Positions 1-8,638 of a DNA stretch of 25,186 nucleotides are shown here, piece after piece (the first letter of the stretch is position 1; each line of letters opens with the position of its first letter). Made by a program: the position numbers and the translations under genes. The notes under the pieces were generated by a model. That model was not told where the DNA came from, did no database searches, and saw only the letters and a list, made by a program, of their open reading frames with translations. Source of the DNA: Pseudomonadota bacterium. GTDB lineage: Bacteria > Pseudomonadota > Gammaproteobacteria > Steroidobacterales > Steroidobacteraceae. Location of the stretch: the NCBI GenBank assembly GCA_021826035.1, contig JAKBBE010000034.1, positions 1-25,186 on the forward strand. The letters run 5' to 3'.

Positions 1-1920
1 CGGTTTCCCTCGCTGCATGTCCGCCGGCCGCATCTGTGGTGGCCGAACGGCTATGGCGAGCCGTATCTATACACGCTGGCACTGAAGCTCTACGAGCGCC
101 CCGGTGGTGACGCCCGGGTCTTATCCGACAGCCGCACACTTCGATTCGGCATTCGCGAGATCACTTACGAGCTGTCTCTGTTCGATCATCAGGGGCGACT
201 GCGTCGCGTCGTCGTTGATCCGACCAAGGGCTCGCTGCTTGGCGAGCCGCCACTCCTCGATGTTCGCCACCGCGCGATCAAGCGGACCGCGAATGGGTGG
301 GCCGCTTCGCTTGCTGCAGCTGCTGAAAAATCGCCGGCCGTCCGGGCTGACCCGGATTCCTCCTCGCTCTCGCCCTATCTGGCGATCCGGGTGAACGGCG
401 TCAGGATCGCGGCACGAGGCGGAAACTGGGGCATGGACGATGCGATGAAGCGCATTACGCGCGCACGGCTCGAGCCGTATTTCCGCCTCACGCGCCAGGC
501 CAACCTCGACGTCATCCGTAACTGGCTCGGCCAGAATACCGAGCCGGTGTTCTACCGCCTGGCTGACGAATATGGACTGCTGGTGCTCAACGACTTCTGG
601 GAATCCACCCAGAACTTTCAGCTTCAGGCCGAGAATCCACAACGATTTCTGGCGAACGCGCGCGACGTCATTGAGCGCTACCGGAATCATCCGTCGATCG
701 CACTGTGGTTCGGGCGCAATGAGGGCGTTCCGCAACCGATCCTCAATCGGGGGCTCGCACATCTGGTCGGCTCTCTCGATGGCACGCGACTGTATCTGCC
801 GAGCTCCAATCGCATCAATCTGCAGGGCAGTGGGCCATACGATTACCGGGCCCCGGTGCAGTATTTCACGACACTCGCCCGCGGATTCTCCGTGGAGGTT
901 GGCACGCCCTCGCTTGCCTCGCTGCGCACTCTCGAGGCCATGATGCCCCGGGCGGATCTTTGGCCGGTGAGCGACGATTATGCGTATCACGACTGGAACT
1001 TCGGCGGTAATGGCGATGTTCGGGTGTTTATGCGCGCGCTCGATGCACAGCTCGGCGCACCGAAGAGCCTGCAGGACTTCGAGCGCAAAGCGCAGCTCAT
1101 GGATTACGTCAGTTATCGGGCCATCTTCGAGGGCTTCAATGCACACCTTTGGACCGAGAACAGCGGGCGGCTGTTGTGGATGACGCAGCCGGCGTGGCCG
1201 AGCAACATCTGGCAGATCTATACGTCCGATTACGACACGGCGGGCGCGTACTTCGGAGTCAAGGAAGCTTGCCAGCCGGTGCACGTACAGATGAATCTTC
1301 CGAACTATGCACTCGCGGTCGTCAACACGACGCGCTTGGCCCGCGTCGGGCTCACCGTGAACGGCGAAGTCGTTTCGCTGCACGGGCGGATACTCACCAA
1401 GGTGAGTGAGCCGGTCACTGCGTCCGCTGATTCCGTTACGACCCTGCCACCACTTCAGCTCGCACGCTTCCTGGCTCGGGAGCGGCTGGTGTTCGTCGAG
1501 TTGCACCTGGTCGATAGCGGTGGTCACGTGGTGAGCGAGAATGTCTACTGGCAGGGCCGCAGCGCGCGCGATCTGCGACTGCTCGACACCTTGGCGCCGC
1601 AACGGATCACAGTGGGCGCGCATGACATCGGCCTCGATCAGTCAGGGCGCGACCGGCTGGTATCGGTCGAGCTGACAAACCGCGGGAACGAGCCGGCCGT
1701 GGCGGTCAAGATCAGTGCGCTCAACGCGCGTGGTGGACGCGTGCTGCCGGCCTACTACGGCGCGAATTTCGTGACCTTGCTGCGGGGCGAGCGCCGTAGG
1801 GTCGTCGTTCGCTGCCCGCGGCGCGGCTCACGTTGTGCACGGATCGCCGTTTCGGGCTGGAATGTGCAACCCGTGTCCGTCACGGTCGGGGACGCTGTCC
1901 GGAGTGCGCATGCCCGATAA
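1..1920 (+). CDS. GH2 glycosidase, exo-beta-glucosaminidase / beta-mannosidase type (5' end missing)
   Basis: The frame is open from base 1, so the N-terminal sugar-binding domain lies outside the window; about 639 residues are visible. The start of the visible part reads HLWWPNGYGEPYLY, typical of the immunoglobulin-like domain that precedes a GH2 barrel, and GGNWGMDD follows near base 420. The probable acid/base is the Glu of FGRNEG (codon 721-723). The probable nucleophile is the Glu of SVEVGTPS (codon 895-897). The later stretch with LLWM, WQIYTSDYDTAGAYFG and QPVHVQ resembles exo-beta-D-glucosaminidases and plant-type endo-beta-mannosidases more than LacZ. These enzymes remove non-reducing-end beta-mannose or glucosamine, or cut the N-glycan core; the exact substrate is not readable from sequence. 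The next gene (AGE family) overlaps its 3' end, which favours mannoside use. A signal peptide cannot be judged. Family call is confident, substrate is not. Confidence 0.9.
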   Translation, partial: RFPSLHVRRPHLWWPNGYGEPYLYTLALKLYERPGGDARVLSDSRTLRFGIREITYELSLFDHQGRLRRVVVDPTKGSLLGEPPLLDVRHRAIKRTANGWAASLAAAAEKSPAVRADPDSSSLSPYLAIRVNGVRIAARGGNWGMDDAMKRITRARLEPYFRLTRQANLDVIRNWLGQNTEPVFYRLADEYGLLVLNDFWESTQNFQLQAENPQRFLANARDVIERYRNHPSIALWFGRNEGVPQPILNRGLAHLVGSLDGTRLYLPSSNRINLQGSGPYDYRAPVQYFTTLARGFSVEVGTPSLASLRTLEAMMPRADLWPVSDDYAYHDWNFGGNGDVRVFMRALDAQLGAPKSLQDFERKAQLMDYVSYRAIFEGFNAHLWTENSGRLLWMTQPAWPSNIWQIYTSDYDTAGAYFGVKEACQPVHVQMNLPNYALAVVNTTRLARVGLTVNGEVVSLHGRILTKVSEPVTASADSVTTLPPLQLARFLARERLVFVELHLVDSGGHVVSENVYWQGRSARDLRLLDTLAPQRITVGAHDIGLDQSGRDRLVSVELTNRGNEPAVAVKISALNARGGRVLPAYYGANFVTLLRGERRRVVVRCPRRGSRCARIAVSGWNVQPVSVTVGDAVRSAHAR

Positions 1921-3067
1921 GCACCGTCGCGATGCGCTCGGGCAGTGGTTGCTGTCGGAGGCCTATCCGCTCTGGTCACGATGCGCATGGGATGAGCAGC
2001 GGGGTGGATTTTACGAGCGGCTCGCCGCCGATGGGCCTGTGGTGGGCGACCCGCGCCGTGCTCGCGTTCAATTACGCCAGATCTACTCATTCGCGTGTGC
2101 GCCCGATCTGGGCTGGGGGGGCACTGTGCGCGACCTTGTCGTCGCCGGACTCGCCCACGTGCGTCTGCGCTATGTGCGGGCAGACGGTCTCGTGCGAGCG
2201 GTCGTCGGACCCGACGGCGCCGTGGTGGACGAGCGCGCGCTGCTTTACGATCAGGCGTTCGCGCTGCTGGCGTTTGCTGCCGCCCATCGCGCATTGGGGG
2301 CAAGTGGCGGGATGGAGCAGGCCGCCGCGGCGCTTCTCGATCGAGTTCAATCGACATTCAAGCGCCGCGGACCCGGATTTCGCTCCGAGGGCGCGAGCGA
2401 GCGCCCGCTGTCGTCCAATCCGCACATGCACCTCCTGGAGGCAGCGCTGGCATGGCGCTCGCTGTCCGACGACACACGGTGGAGCCGGCTCGTGGAGGAC
2501 CTGGTCGAATTGGCTCTAGATCACCTGATCGATGCGCAGAGCGGATTCGTGCGTGAGCATGTCGACGTCGTGGGGACGGACTTTGAGGGGATTCAGAGCA
2601 GACTGGTCGAGCCGGGCCATCAATTCGAATGGGCGTGGCTTTTGTTGCGTGCCGGGGTGTCGCAGCCGTCCCGGGCCGGCTGCGCCTCGCAGGGGCAGGA
2701 ACGCGCGGCCACATTCGCGGCAGCGAGGCGGCTCACGGCCATCGGCGAGTTGCACGGGGTCCAAGGCGGAGTGGCCGTCAACGCTTTGCTCGACGACCTG
2801 AGCGTGCACGACCTGCGTGCTCGTCTGTGGCCTCAAGCCGAGCGTCTGAAGGCGCACACTCTCATGGCGCGCCTGACTGGAGAGGCGCATCACCGGCAGT
2901 CGGCCGCCGAGGCGCTCGAGTCGTTGCTGCAGTATCTCGATACGCCCGTGCGCGGGTTATGGTACGACCAGAAGCGGCCCGACGTCGGGTTCTTCAGCGA
3001 GCCGTCACCGGCGAGCAGCTTCTATCACATCGTATGTGCCGCCCGGGAGTTGACAGCGACTCTGTAA
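1910..3067 (+). CDS. AGE-family sugar 2-epimerase/isomerase (mannose isomerase-like)
   Basis: A 385-residue protein of the N-acylglucosamine 2-epimerase superfamily, an (alpha/alpha)6-barrel of cytosolic sugar epimerases and aldose-ketose isomerases. Family landmarks are RPLSSNPHMHLLEA (His172, His174), EPGHQFEWAWLL (His237), RLWPQAERLKA (about 306-315) and SSFYHI (His373). These histidines correspond to the catalytic set of AGE, YihS and mannose isomerases. I chose the ATG at 1910 because it has GGAG five bases upstream and overlaps the GH2 gene by 11 bases, which suggests translational coupling. An upstream in-frame ATG at 1835 lies deep inside the GH2 gene and would add residues unlike the family. 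Next to a mannosidase-like GH2, interconversion of mannose and fructose is the favoured reaction. N-acetylglucosamine/mannosamine or cellobiose epimerisation remain possible. Confidence 0.88.
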   Translation: MPDKHRRDALGQWLLSEAYPLWSRCAWDEQRGGFYERLAADGPVVGDPRRARVQLRQIYSFACAPDLGWGGTVRDLVVAGLAHVRLRYVRADGLVRAVVGPDGAVVDERALLYDQAFALLAFAAAHRALGASGGMEQAAAALLDRVQSTFKRRGPGFRSEGASERPLSSNPHMHLLEAALAWRSLSDDTRWSRLVEDLVELALDHLIDAQSGFVREHVDVVGTDFEGIQSRLVEPGHQFEWAWLLLRAGVSQPSRAGCASQGQERAATFAAARRLTAIGELHGVQGGVAVNALLDDLSVHDLRARLWPQAERLKAHTLMARLTGEAHHRQSAAEALESLLQYLDTPVRGLWYDQKRPDVGFFSEPSPASSFYHIVCAARELTATL

Positions 3068-3136
3068 GGAGATCGTGCCCGCCCGAGTCCCTCGTTGCAC
3101 GCAACGGACAGGAGTGCAACTCGCCATTTCTCAGAA

Positions 3137-3155
3137 CCGCGCGCCGAGGGCGCGG
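3137..3155. terminator. GC hairpin between convergent genes
   Basis: CCGCGC and GCGCGG form a six-base-pair stem around a seven-base loop, in the 105-base space between the AGE gene and the convergent lacI-type gene. There is no T-run on either side, so it would be a weak or Rho-assisted bidirectional terminator at best. The call rests on position and symmetry only. Confidence 0.3.
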
Positions 3156-3172
3156 CGTGCCCCTGTAGTGCT

Positions 3173-4234
3173 TCACCTGCGGTGCGCGGCCGGTGCCCGG
3201 CCGAGCGACCCGCGCAGAACGAGTTCGAGGTCGAGGCGCGGGCGGGGCACCGGCTGTGGCCACCCGTGCTGGTGTGGCTTGTGCTGGATGATCAGATCCA
3301 CCGAAATGCGGGCAATGGCGCGGACGGGCTGGCGAACGGTGGTGAGCTGCGGCCAGAGCATGGTTGCGATGGGCGCATCATCGAACCCGACGATGGACAG
3401 CTCCTCGGGAAGCGCGAGGTTCATCTGCCGGGCGACGCACATGGCGGCTGCGGCCATGTCGTCGTTGCTTGCGAAGATGGCGGTGGGGCGATTTGGGGAT
3501 TCCAGAATGCGACGCGCGCATTCCAAACCGCCGGCGAATTCGAAGGTGCCGGTTTGGACGAGTTGAGGATCGATGGGCAACCCGCGTGCGTGCATAACGT
3601 CAGCGAAACCCAGGTAGCGCTGCTCGGTGACCCGATGGTCTGGTCGTCCCCGTATGAAGCCGATGCGACGGTGGCCGTATTCGACGAGTTGCGCTGTGAG
3701 CTGGCGTGCCGCCGCACGGTCGTCGGTGTCCACTGACGGGGACTCGGGGTGCTCGTGGATGGGCGCAATCTGCACGATCGGTATGCCCGCTTTTACGAGC
3801 GTGGCGCGCACGACCTCATAGTCACTGAGCGGTGGCAGCAGGATCGCCCCCTCCAGGCGCAGCTGACGAATGAGCGTGCTCAGGTCACGCGCGAGCCCCG
3901 GGTCGTCGGTGTCGACCGGTTCGACCATCAGGTGCAGGCCGGCATCCCGGCAGCGCTGCACGGCGCCGGTTTGGAACTCGCTCAGATAGTCGCCAGGCCT
4001 GTTGTAGAACAACCCGACGAGAAACGACCGGGCACCGGCGAGGCTGCGCGCGTTCAGATTTGGCTGGTAGTCGAGTTGTTCGATGACCCCGAGAACCCGC
4101 TGGCGCGTCTGTTCTCGCACGCCGCGCTCGTTATTAATGACTCGCGAGACCGTCTTCGACGAGACACCCGCACGCTCCGCCACCATTTCGATCGTCGCGG
4201 ACTCGCGTCCGGGACTGGCCTCTTTGATCATCAT
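3173..4234 (-). CDS. LacI/GalR-family transcriptional repressor
   Basis: A 353-residue LacI-family regulator. The N-terminal helix-turn-helix reads IEMVAERAGVSSKTVSRVIN (about residues 16-35), followed by the hinge-helix region YQPNLNARSLAGARS. The remainder is a periplasmic-binding-protein-like effector domain with FASNDDMAAAAM and SIVGFDDAPIATMLWPQLTTVRQP, both typical of the family. The start is one of two adjacent ATGs (4234 or 4231); neither has a clear ribosome binding site. It is divergent from the sodium:solute symporter with only 62 bases between, and convergent with the GH2-AGE pair. The natural inference is that it represses the sugar locus and responds to a released sugar or its phosphate. 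The inducer cannot be read from sequence. Confidence 0.95.
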   Translation of the reverse strand: MMIKEASPGRESATIEMVAERAGVSSKTVSRVINNERGVREQTRQRVLGVIEQLDYQPNLNARSLAGARSFLVGLFYNRPGDYLSEFQTGAVQRCRDAGLHLMVEPVDTDDPGLARDLSTLIRQLRLEGAILLPPLSDYEVVRATLVKAGIPIVQIAPIHEHPESPSVDTDDRAAARQLTAQLVEYGHRRIGFIRGRPDHRVTEQRYLGFADVMHARGLPIDPQLVQTGTFEFAGGLECARRILESPNRPTAIFASNDDMAAAAMCVARQMNLALPEELSIVGFDDAPIATMLWPQLTTVRQPVRAIARISVDLIIQHKPHQHGWPQPVPRPRLDLELVLRGSLGRAPAAHRR

Positions 4235-4236
4235 GC

Positions 4237-4264
4237 TACAATAACGAAAATGTCAGCGCTGTCA
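4237..4264 (+). promoter_or_regulatory. Symporter promoter -10 and LacI-type operator candidate
   Basis: In the divergent region, TACAAT (4237-4242) resembles a -10 box for the symporter. It is followed at once by TGTCAGCGCTGTCA (4251-4264), whose core CAGCGCTG (4254-4261) is a perfect palindrome centred on CG, the usual shape of a LacI-family operator. An operator at about the transcription start would block symporter transcription and could also limit the regulator's own promoter. I see no good -35 for the TACAAT box, so the promoter part is weaker than the operator part. Confidence 0.5.
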
Positions 4265-4296
4265 ATCGACGGGCTGGCGAGAAGGGGGAGCAGGGC

Positions 4297-5892
4297 ATGG
4301 GATTCATCAGCGGCGCAGTGCCGCCGGCACCGCTCGATCTGCTCATCGTGGCGGCCTCGACGGTGGGCATCGTCGGCCTCGGACTGATCGTTTCGCGGCG
4401 GCAGTCGAATGCCGAGGACTATTTTCTTGCCTCCCGCGCGGCGCGGTGGCCCGCGATCGGCCTGGCGCTGTTCGCCTCCAACATTTCTTCCACGGCCATC
4501 ATCGGACTGGCCGGTGCGGCCTATGCACTCGGTATTTCCGTGTACGACTACGAATGGTCGGCAGCGCTCGTGCTGGTGTTTTTCTGCCTGTTCCTGCTGC
4601 CCTCCGTGCTCGCCAGTCGTGTGTACACCATGCCGGAATTCCTCGAGCGACGATACGACCGCCGCGTCCGACTCTACTTTGCGGTTCTAACGCTAGTGCT
4701 CATCGTATTCGTGGATTCTGCGGGGGCACTGTACAGTGGCTCGCTGGTGTGTCGGATGCTGTGGCCGGGCCTGTCGCTCGAGGTCATCGCGGCAACTCTG
4801 GCAGGCGCTGCGGGGCTCTACACGCTGGTCGGGGGGCTGGGCGCACTCATGTGGACCGAGTCGGTGCAGGCGTTGCTGCTCATCTCGAGCGCATTCGTGG
4901 TTGCGGTCGCGGCCTTTGCCAAGGCGGGTGGGTGGGACTCAGTGATGACGCGAGTCGATCCGACCATGCTGTCGCTGATCCGTCCGATCGGCGATCCAGG
5001 CGTTCCCTGGCCGGGTCTGGTGTTCGGCATCCCGGTGCTCGGCTTTTATTACTGGTGCACGAATCAGTTCATCGTACAGCGCTTCCTGTCTGCACGTAGC
5101 CTGGAGGACGGCCGGCGTGGTGCGCTGCTTGCGGGACTACTGAAGCTCTCGGGATTGTTCCTGATGGTGCTGCCGGGAACGTGCGCCATCGTGCTGTTTC
5201 CGCACCTGAAGCACGCCGATCAGGTCTACCCGACACTCATGTTCCGGCTGCTGCCCGAGGGCGTGCTCGGCTTCGTGGCGGCCGGCTTCGTGGCGGCCAC
5301 CCTGGCCTCGGTGTCCTCCGCGCTGAATTGTGCCTCTGCGCTCATCACCATGGACGTGGTGCAGCCCCTGGTGAGTCGGATCGCCCCGCAGCGGCTGGTG
5401 CGGGTCGGACGCTTGAGCACCGCGGGGCTGCTGCTCATTGCCGTGTGGTGGACGCCGCAGATCGAGCGGTTCGGCGCGTTGTGGCAGTATTTGCAGGCCA
5501 TGCTGGCCTACGCCGTACCCCCGGTGGTTGCGCTGTTCCTGGGTGGGCTGTTCTGGCGCGGCGCAAACGCGGCGGGCGCGATTGCGACCGTCGTGTTTGG
5601 CACCCTGTGCGGGATCGCGCTATTTCTTCTAACTGTCGTGTTGCGGTGGGTACCGCTGCATTTTCTCTATGCAGCCCCGCTGCTGCTGTCGATCGATCTT
5701 GCCATTCTGATCGGCGTGAGTCTCTCGCGTCCCGCAGCGCTGTCAACGGAGGCGGCCGCGCTGGTGTGGCGTGGCGCGCAGTTTCGTGCAGAAAGCATGC
5801 GCCTGAGGAGCGTTAGGCTGATGGTCAATTACCGCGTGCAGGCGGCGGCGCTGCTGGCGCTGACCGCATGCATCGTCGCCGCGTTCCGTTAG
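4297..5892 (+). CDS. Sodium:solute symporter (SSS family), probable sugar transporter
   Basis: A 531-residue inner-membrane protein with about 13-14 hydrophobic segments, the usual size of the solute:sodium symporter family (SGLT, PutP, NanT). The segment LFASNISSTAIIGLAGAAYA (about residues 56-75) matches the first core helix, which carries sodium and substrate contacts in SGLT-like members. GGLGALMWTESVQALLL and FVAATLASVSSALNCASALI are further family signatures. AAGGGGGAG ends six bases before the ATG at 4297 and supports this start. Divergence from a LacI regulator and closeness to GH2 and AGE genes argue for sodium-driven uptake of mannose or a manno-oligosaccharide. SSS members also carry amino acids and vitamins, so the substrate is inferred from context. 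Confidence 0.9.
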   Translation: MGFISGAVPPAPLDLLIVAASTVGIVGLGLIVSRRQSNAEDYFLASRAARWPAIGLALFASNISSTAIIGLAGAAYALGISVYDYEWSAALVLVFFCLFLLPSVLASRVYTMPEFLERRYDRRVRLYFAVLTLVLIVFVDSAGALYSGSLVCRMLWPGLSLEVIAATLAGAAGLYTLVGGLGALMWTESVQALLLISSAFVVAVAAFAKAGGWDSVMTRVDPTMLSLIRPIGDPGVPWPGLVFGIPVLGFYYWCTNQFIVQRFLSARSLEDGRRGALLAGLLKLSGLFLMVLPGTCAIVLFPHLKHADQVYPTLMFRLLPEGVLGFVAAGFVAATLASVSSALNCASALITMDVVQPLVSRIAPQRLVRVGRLSTAGLLLIAVWWTPQIERFGALWQYLQAMLAYAVPPVVALFLGGLFWRGANAAGAIATVVFGTLCGIALFLLTVVLRWVPLHFLYAAPLLLSIDLAILIGVSLSRPAALSTEAAALVWRGAQFRAESMRLRSVRLMVNYRVQAAALLALTACIVAAFR

Positions 5893-6338
5893 ATCAGCGG
5901 GTTGAGGCTCAGGCCAGTGCGCCGAGAGGCACAGTGCAACCGTGAGCTGCGCCGAGCGGAACGCCAGGTTCCGGCCCCGGCCGTCGACCTCGATTGGGGC
6001 CGGCGTGGCGCGCGACGGCCGTGCTGAAGCGGTCCGACACGGAGCAGATGATTGACCGGTGCCCGATCCTGTAACAAAGGGATTGGGCCGTCCTCGCAGT
6101 CGGGTCACTGCCCGGGTCACGTCCACGCCCGGGTTTCGGTGGTCAGAGCGTGCGCCGGACGTGTGCCTTGAGCGCCGCAGCGCTCAGCCAGGGGTGGGAA
6201 AATGTCCGGTCGGATCGCCGGGCGCCACAGTTCACAGAATCTGTCGTCCCGGTGTGCAAGTATTCGCCCGTACGGGCGGTTTGGTGCCCGATCTCCTGCC
6301 ATGCTCCGCACGAAGCGGCGGGATCGCGGAGTGACGTG
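5893..6338. other. 446-base intergenic region with several inverted repeats
   Basis: No convincing gene. Three inverted repeats are visible. CCGGCCCC (5971-5978) pairs with GGGGCCGG (5996-6003) around 17 bases. TGAGCGC (6169-6175) pairs with GCGCTCA (6180-6186) around four bases. CGCCCGTACGGGCG (6265-6278) is a perfect 14-base palindrome. The first is suitably placed to end the symporter transcript, but it lacks a T-run. The last, about 60 bases before the signalling gene, could be an operator. An in-frame ATG-less extension of the signalling gene through this region lacks family motifs. Confidence 0.5.
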
Positions 6339-8624
6339 ATGGCCGCAGAGAACTCAGGCGACGGTAAGCGGCCCGGTGTAATCCGGGTCCTCATCGTCGA
6401 GGATATGGAGTTCGAAGCAGAGCTCGATTCACATCATCTCCTGACCGAGGGCATTGCGCACGTTGTGCGCCGTGTCGAGACTGAACAGGCGATGCGCGCG
6501 GCGCTCGACGAGTTCAAGCCGACGATCATTCTTTCTGACTTTACGCTGCCGCAGTTTGATGGACTGCGTGCGCTCCAGGTAGCGCAGGAGTGCGTACCTG
6601 ATGTTCCGTTCCTGTTTGTCTCGGGAACCATCGGCGAGGAGCGGGCCATCGAGGCGCTTCATCGGGGTGCCGTCGATTATGTTCTGAAGGGCAATCTGGC
6701 CCGACTCGGTCCGGCGGTCCGGCGCGCGCTGCAGGAGGCCCGGGCACGCGCCGTGCAGCGACAACAGGAGCAGCAGATCAAGCGCCTGACCGGCGTGCTG
6801 CGCATGCTGAGCGGAATCAACGGCGCGGTGGTGCGGATCCGCGATCGGGCCGAGCTGCTGCGCGAGGCGTGCCGCCTCGCGGTAAGCGTCGGTGGGTACC
6901 CGATGGCGTTCGTTGCGTTACACCAGCATCAGGAGAGACGGCTCGAGATGCTCGTCTGTGAGGGCGAGGAGCTCGCGACTGCGAACTCGATCTGCCGGCT
7001 CATCGAGGAGCAAATGGAACGGCAGACGCGCGCCGGGAGGCGCGGTCGCGATCGTTCGGCTCCGTGCGAGTGCCAGGATCCTGAGAGCGGCTCGCCGCTC
7101 GCCGTGGGACTTCCGCTGCTCGTTGACAATACGGTGATTGGCGTATTGGGGTTGAGTCACCGCGAACTCGGCGCAATCGGCGAGGAAGAGGGCCGCATGC
7201 TGCGCGAGGTGGCGGCGAATCTCTCTTTCGCGCTGCAGTACCTGCAGCAGGACTCGCGGGTCCGGCTGCTCTCCTATTTCGACGTGCTGACCGGCCTTGC
7301 CAAGCGTCCGCTGTTCTGTCAGCGCCTGAAGCGTGCACTGCGCGATGCCGGCAGCATGCGAGCGCGCTATGCGGTCGCCGTGTTTGACGTGCAGAATCTC
7401 AGTGCAATCAATGATGCGTTCGGTCGCCATTGCGGCGATCTGCTGCTGCAGCTCATTGCCGAACGGCTCAAGCGCCGCTTCCCGGACACGGAGATGCTGG
7501 CGCATTTCTCCGGCGGCACCTTCGCTCTGATGACGCCCGTTTCGCAGAGTACGGCGAGCTGTATGCAGAACCTGAACCAGGATCTCGATCGGCTTCTGGA
7601 GGAGCCGTTCTTGCTGGCGGGCAGTGACGTTCCCGTGGCGGTGCGCAGTGGTGTTGCCATGAGTCCGGATGACGGGGACGATCCCGACGTGCTGGTGCAG
7701 CGGGCCGAGGCATCGCTGCACAACGCGAAGGTCAGCGGTCAGCGCCGCGGCCACTACAGTCCCGCGCAGCATTCCGAAGCGCTTGCGCGGGTGGCTCTGG
7801 AGCGGCGATTGCGCCAGGCGCTGGAGCGCCGGGAATTCGAGCTGCATTATCAGCCTAAAGTCGATGTGAAGACCCGACACATCGAGGGCGCCGAGGCGCT
7901 GATCCGCTGGAGGGATCCCGAGCGCGGTCTGGTGTCGCCGGCGGAATTTCTGCCCGTCCTCGAGGAAAGCGGTCTGATCGTCGAGGTCGGTGAGTGGGTG
8001 ATTGAGCGGGCCGCTCTGGAGTGCCGCCATTGGCAGAGCCAGGGCTTGCGAGCGATCCGGGTTGCGGTGAACATCTCGCCGATTCAGCTGTGCGCTGCGG
8101 ACTTCGTTGAGCGCTTCCTCAAGCACACGCGCACCTGGTCGACGAATGACTGCGGACTCGACGTCGAGATCACCGAGGGCGTGGTGAGCGGCGATGCATC
8201 CGGGCAGATCGGCAAGCTCAAGGCGCTTCGCGCGGTGGGCGTCAAGATTGCCATTGACGATTTCGGCACGGGCTATTCGTCGCTGAGTCGCCTGGCGCAA
8301 CTGCCGATCGATACTCTTAAGATTGACCGTAGCTTCATTGCAGACATGAGCACCGGGGCGCGTGCACGGCGGCTTGTATCGACGATCATCGCGATTGCCC
8401 GTACGTTCAACATGGTTGTGGTCGCCGAGGGTGTTGAAGATCAGGAGCAGCTCGATGCACTCTGGCACCTGGGGTGCGACCAGTCCCAGGGCTATCTGCA
8501 CAGCAAGCCGCTGGGTGCCGAGCAGTTCGCGGCGTTGCTCGAGGTCTGTGGTGAGCGCGGCCTGACGCCGAACGCCGCCGCCGAGATGCCGGCGGCGATC
8601 AAATCCCGGTCTCGCGCCGGCTAG
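6339..8624 (+). CDS. REC-GAF-GGDEF-EAL response regulator, probable c-di-GMP phosphodiesterase
   Basis: A 761-residue cytosolic signalling protein. Residues about 14-130 form a receiver domain with acidic pair Glu21-Asp22, phospho-acceptor Asp67 in SDFTLPQ, and the late Lys in DYVLKG. A GAF-like sensor follows (about 155-295), then a GGDEF domain (about 305-460) whose signature is SGGTF at 391-395, lacking the catalytic acidic residues. The C-terminal EAL domain (about 490-740) keeps EALIRW (Glu519), VNISPIQL, EITEGV, DDFGTGYSS, LKIDRSF, VAEGVE and the QGY motif. I infer c-di-GMP hydrolysis, with the GGDEF acting at most as a GTP-binding or regulatory module. The start at ATG 6339 has GGAG seven bases upstream and begins just before the receiver fold; longer in-frame starts lie in the noncoding region. 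No partner histidine kinase is nearby. Confidence 0.92.
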   Translation: MAAENSGDGKRPGVIRVLIVEDMEFEAELDSHHLLTEGIAHVVRRVETEQAMRAALDEFKPTIILSDFTLPQFDGLRALQVAQECVPDVPFLFVSGTIGEERAIEALHRGAVDYVLKGNLARLGPAVRRALQEARARAVQRQQEQQIKRLTGVLRMLSGINGAVVRIRDRAELLREACRLAVSVGGYPMAFVALHQHQERRLEMLVCEGEELATANSICRLIEEQMERQTRAGRRGRDRSAPCECQDPESGSPLAVGLPLLVDNTVIGVLGLSHRELGAIGEEEGRMLREVAANLSFALQYLQQDSRVRLLSYFDVLTGLAKRPLFCQRLKRALRDAGSMRARYAVAVFDVQNLSAINDAFGRHCGDLLLQLIAERLKRRFPDTEMLAHFSGGTFALMTPVSQSTASCMQNLNQDLDRLLEEPFLLAGSDVPVAVRSGVAMSPDDGDDPDVLVQRAEASLHNAKVSGQRRGHYSPAQHSEALARVALERRLRQALERREFELHYQPKVDVKTRHIEGAEALIRWRDPERGLVSPAEFLPVLEESGLIVEVGEWVIERAALECRHWQSQGLRAIRVAVNISPIQLCAADFVERFLKHTRTWSTNDCGLDVEITEGVVSGDASGQIGKLKALRAVGVKIAIDDFGTGYSSLSRLAQLPIDTLKIDRSFIADMSTGARARRLVSTIIAIARTFNMVVVAEGVEDQEQLDALWHLGCDQSQGYLHSKPLGAEQFAALLEVCGERGLTPNAAAEMPAAIKSRSRAG

Positions 8625-8629
8625 GCGCG
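8613..8629. terminator. GC hairpin at a convergent gene junction
   Basis: CGCGCC and GGCGCG form a six-base-pair stem with a five-base loop that contains part of the TAG stop of the EAL gene. It lies ten bases before the stop of the convergent unknown gene, so it could act on both transcripts. No T-run is present. Confidence 0.3.
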
Positions 8630-8638
8630 CCGGGACGC

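Noticed and set aside
121..1623. 500-residue minus-strand open frame opposite the GH2 gene
   Set aside because: It mirrors the codons of a clear GH2 enzyme with catalytic motifs; its product has the His/Arg/Val-rich composition of antisense frames and no motif.
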